Assembly: GCA_036378295.1 (NCBI GenBank)
Contig: DASUWS010000338.1
Location: 1-7,161, forward strand
From: DAHUXT01 sp036378295
GTDB lineage: Bacteria > Chloroflexota > Ktedonobacteria > Ktedonobacterales > JADMIN01
DNA length: 7,161 bases
Reading direction: 5' to 3'
Shown here: positions 4,697-7,161 of the stretch, in pieces
How positions within the stretch are numbered: the first letter of the stretch is position 1
How the letters are laid out: each line of letters begins with the position of its first letter
The notes under the pieces: model-generated
Database searches by the model: none
What the model was told of the DNA's origin: nothing
Seen by the model: only the letters and a program-made list of their open reading frames with translations
Made by a program: the position numbers and the translations under genes

Positions 4697-7161
4697 ATGC
4701 AGATCATGCAAATTATGCAGATGATGGGACGTCTGAATCGCGGATTGGACCCACAAAAGAAGCGGCCGCTACTCGTCCTGCTCAGGGTCATGCTACTGGT
4801 GGCAAGTGTCTCGGCGGGGCTTGTGCTGTCGGTACCACTGAAGACGGCACTCGCGGCCGCACCGCCCACCGATGTGCTCTTCGTGCATGGTTTCAGCAAC
4901 GTCGAAAGCACCGACTGCACATCATCGTGGAATACCGCGGAGAACTACTTCATAAGTCATCAATGGCCAGGGGCGCCGACAGCCCCAGGTCAGTCTGCAG
5001 GAACGCTGCATACCGTCGGCTTCTACAACAATGACTCGAACTGTAGCTATAACTTGAATAAGCTAGATCCCAGCACCGGCCAACGATGGGATCCGCTGGT
5101 CACTGGGACGTATGCATGCAGCTATACCAATGAGCCCTATTTTGGTGGCGCCTACAATCCGGACTCAGATGGCACCTACAATGAGCATATTGGACGCCTT
5201 GCGTGTAGGCTGGCATGGCTCATTTGGGATGAGTTTACGTCAAAGGGGAAGCCAGTTGTGGTTGTCGCCCACAGTATGGGCGGTCTCATCATCCGCGACG
5301 CGCTCTACCTGGCCAGCCGGAAGCCGGGGAGTCCTCCCCTCCCTTCGGGCCTCTATCCGGACCACCTGCTCGTGCCAGCGGTCGTGACGCTGGCCACGCC
5401 GCACATCGGCCTCCCAGATTGGCAGACGTCCGCCTTCGAGTGGGCATCATGCGCAGGCAGCAGCACTCCCACCTGCAGCCAACCTACATATATGTCCACG
5501 GCCAGTAACCCTTGGCTGACTGACCTGATCAACAACGGCACTAGTCCACAGGGAACGGGCGGCACGAAGTGGGAGACCCAGGCGCTCATTCATTCTCAGC
5601 GCGTCCTCCAGGGCGATCCTGCAACAGGGTGCCATGGTCAGCCTGCGTGGGGAACTGATGTGCCTACCAAGGGCGACCCGGTAGGCGAGGTCATGGCCGG
5701 CGCGCATCAGATCTTCTATTACCTGCCCTGCTACACACACGGTGGCTACCTCGAGGACTCCTCGGACACCGACAATGCTCAGGGGCTCGTGTGCGAAGGG
5801 ACCTGTCCTGACAGTCAATCCGCGCCCGCGACCTGGTCGAGCATTTCCCACTCGCTCAGGGCCGCCTTCACCTTTCTAAGTCCTTATTCCACCGCGCCGC
5901 TCACCTCCGACGTCTGCTACAAGGGCCTGGTAATGGGCAGCTCCAGTTGGCAGAGCGAGGTGTGCAACGGCGGGGTGGCCGGCACCGTCGGACAGTCGCT
6001 TGCGCTGCAGCAGATCTCCATCCGCCTCCCGAGCAAGGCAACGATTGGCGCTCAAATCTGTTATTCGACGCAGGTACAGAACATCGGGTGGGAAAGTGAG
6101 TCGTGTGACGGGAATCCAGCCGGCGATTTGCAGTTGAAAGGCTGGCGTATCGAGGCCGTCAAGATACACCTGAACTCCGCACCAGCCGGTGCCCAGGTGT
6201 GCTATCAGGCACAAGTGCAAAACATCGGTTGGCAGAATACCGTCTGCAATGGCGCACAAGCCGGAACAACCGGGCAATCCCTGCGGTTGGAGGCGCTCCG
6301 TGTCAGCGTCTCGTGGCCAGCAATGAATCCTCCTTGGCTTGTCTCCGATGTGGCCGGTGGCGGCGGCACCTTCTCTACCACCTGGCAGAAGTTTGGCGGA
6401 GCCAGTGGTCTGGGCAATCCGACGGGGAGTTGGTACGAACTCAATGGCGGCCAGGGTCAGGATTTCGCGGCACCATGCGGCAGCCCTGCTCACCTCTACT
6501 TCTCGTCCGCGTCGAATAAAACATATATGATGAAGTGCGCCATTGCCCAATACTACCTTGGGCACCTGGGTGGTCCCACGGGAATGATGGGCTTCCCAAC
6601 CTCGGATGAGTATTCCATCGCATATGGGTGGGGCAACGATATGGCCGGGCCCAAGTGTGGTAGCAGCGGCGGTGGCCACATCTACTACGCGAGTACGACT
6701 GGAGCTCACGAGATCCACGGCTGCATCGCAGACTACTACCTGGGTTCTTTGGGTGGTCCACGCGGTTCCTTCGGCTTCCCCACGACGGATGAACAGCCAG
6801 TGTATGCCAGCGATGGGGTGACAGTGATAGGCCGCTATAACGGCCTTGAGGGAACCTATTGCGGCTCGACGAAATACGGACGCATCTGGTTCCCGAACGC
6901 GACCGGCATTGTGCGCGCTACCAACGGCTGCATCGGGCAGAAGTTCGAGGGCATGGGTGGCCCGAGTAGCTTGCTGGGCTTCCCGAAGACCAACGAATAC
7001 GATGTGGCGGGAGGACGCGGCCAGGACTATGCAGGCGGAACGTGCGGCAGTTCAGGCGGCGGGCACATCTACATCGGCGGCGGACAGTCGGCACATGAGG
7101 TCCACGGGTGCATCGCCAACGTGTATCTGAACAACGGTGGGCCTGGTGGTTGGTTGGGCTT
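4697..7161 (+). CDS. Secreted alpha/beta hydrolase (lipase-like) with ChW and LGFP repeats (partial, runs off right edge)
   Basis: An open frame of 821 codons plus two bases with no stop before the window ends. Residues 1-53 form a signal peptide: basic QKKR (20-23), a hydrophobic core (24-46), and a likely cut after ALA (51-53), so the protein is exported. Residues about 58-395 are an alpha/beta hydrolase. Visible features are the oxyanion-type VLFVHGF (60-66), the nucleophile motif AHSMGG (191-196, Ser193; the Ala form as in Bacillus lipase A), and ATPH (233-236). Asp327 (KGDPVG) and His348 (THGGYL) are candidates for the rest of the triad, by position only. Three ChW repeats follow (about 405-540; the key Trp at 418, 465 and 512 are exactly 47 apart), then LGFP repeats from about 560 to the end (GGPTGMMGFP and similar). 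ChW and LGFP modules are known from surface-associated or wall-binding proteins, so this is probably an esterase or lipase held at the cell surface or a polymer. The substrate is unknown. Confidence 0.92.
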   Translation, partial: MQIMQIMQMMGRLNRGLDPQKKRPLLVLLRVMLLVASVSAGLVLSVPLKTALAAAPPTDVLFVHGFSNVESTDCTSSWNTAENYFISHQWPGAPTAPGQSAGTLHTVGFYNNDSNCSYNLNKLDPSTGQRWDPLVTGTYACSYTNEPYFGGAYNPDSDGTYNEHIGRLACRLAWLIWDEFTSKGKPVVVVAHSMGGLIIRDALYLASRKPGSPPLPSGLYPDHLLVPAVVTLATPHIGLPDWQTSAFEWASCAGSSTPTCSQPTYMSTASNPWLTDLINNGTSPQGTGGTKWETQALIHSQRVLQGDPATGCHGQPAWGTDVPTKGDPVGEVMAGAHQIFYYLPCYTHGGYLEDSSDTDNAQGLVCEGTCPDSQSAPATWSSISHSLRAAFTFLSPYSTAPLTSDVCYKGLVMGSSSWQSEVCNGGVAGTVGQSLALQQISIRLPSKATIGAQICYSTQVQNIGWESESCDGNPAGDLQLKGWRIEAVKIHLNSAPAGAQVCYQAQVQNIGWQNTVCNGAQAGTTGQSLRLEALRVSVSWPAMNPPWLVSDVAGGGGTFSTTWQKFGGASGLGNPTGSWYELNGGQGQDFAAPCGSPAHLYFSSASNKTYMMKCAIAQYYLGHLGGPTGMMGFPTSDEYSIAYGWGNDMAGPKCGSSGGGHIYYASTTGAHEIHGCIADYYLGSLGGPRGSFGFPTTDEQPVYASDGVTVIGRYNGLEGTYCGSTKYGRIWFPNATGIVRATNGCIGQKFEGMGGPSSLLGFPKTNEYDVAGGRGQDYAGGTCGSSGGGHIYIGGGQSAHEVHGCIANVYLNNGGPGGWLG
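5909..6312 (+). repeat. Three tandem ChW (clostridial hydrophobic, conserved W) repeats
   Basis: Residues about 405-540 hold three modules with a 47-residue period. The third is a near-textbook copy: QVQNIGW, then NG..AGTTGQSLRLEAL. The second keeps QVQNIGW and a recognisable RIEAVKI end. The first is more diverged: SSSW replaces NIGW, and LALQQISI replaces the LEA motif. ChW modules occur in secreted proteins of clostridia and actinobacteria and are thought to bind substrate or other proteins. Each copy here has two Cys, 15-16 residues apart (407/423, 455/470, 502/517). Confidence 0.88.
6383..7161 (+). repeat. LGFP repeats, at least four, continuing past the edge
   Basis: From about residue 563 the protein repeats with a period of 57-69 residues. 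Copies begin near W563 (WQKFGG), Y620 (LGGPTGMMGFP), Y681 (LGGPRGSFGFP), F750 (MGGPSSLLGFP) and Y810 (GGPGGWLG, cut off). Between them are CGSSGGGHIYY-like strands and an EIHGCI-like strand. LGFP repeats are known from corynebacterial mycolyltransferase-type and other envelope proteins, where they are thought to anchor to the wall. Every complete copy has two Cys (594/614, 654/676, 722/745, 783/805). The first copy is the least typical (GLGNPTGSW in place of LGFP). Confidence 0.88.

Noticed and set aside
5876..6718. A minus-strand 280-codon frame
   Set aside because: It lies antisense to the ChW/LGFP part of the hydrolase, whose plus-strand reading has unmistakable repeats. A long antisense frame is expected in repetitive G+C-rich coding DNA.
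5909..7161. Periodic DNA in the hydrolase gene as a CRISPR-like or non-coding repeat
   Set aside because: The period is explained by ChW and LGFP protein modules in one frame. The DNA units differ and there are no spacers.

Overview
The window shows about 60% G+C DNA with mixed third-position use. It carries a large Xre-HTH/NTPase/TPR regulator and a secreted protein with ChW and LGFP repeats. This combination suggests a multicellular, environmental Gram-positive-type bacterium. My best guess is Chloroflexota of the Ktedonobacteria type, with Actinomycetota as the alternative. This is inference from gene content; no rRNA or marker gene is present.

Layout: (1) 1-695, minus strand, is a membrane protein cut by the left edge. 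It has four predicted transmembrane helices followed by the start of an NTF2-like soluble domain. (2) 696-1147 is a divergent intergenic region. It holds a strong hairpin that would carry a CUUG tetraloop in minus-strand RNA, plus an 8-bp direct repeat. (3) 1148-1609, plus, is a small SRPBCC/START-like protein. (4) 1610-1678 is a short convergent gap. (5) 1679-4363, minus, is an 894-residue STAND-type regulator (Xre HTH, NB-ARC-like ATPase, seven 40-residue TPRs). (6) 4364-4696 is a divergent promoter region. (7) 4697-7161, plus, is a very large secreted hydrolase running off the right edge. It consists of a signal peptide, a lipase-like alpha/beta hydrolase with an AHSMGG nucleophile motif, three ChW repeats and at least four LGFP repeats.

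Both edge genes are open reading frames without a visible stop, so they are easily missed. The most interesting object is the hydrolase-ChW-LGFP protein. Every one of its seven complete C-terminal repeat modules carries one pair of cysteines at nearly constant spacing, which suggests a disulfide-stapled, surface-binding rod attached to an esterase or lipase. It is divergently transcribed from the STAND regulator, so local control is possible but not demonstrated. I found no CRISPR array, tRNA, rRNA, insertion sequence or clear attachment site. I see no evidence of a defence system beyond the loose STAND resemblance of the regulator.
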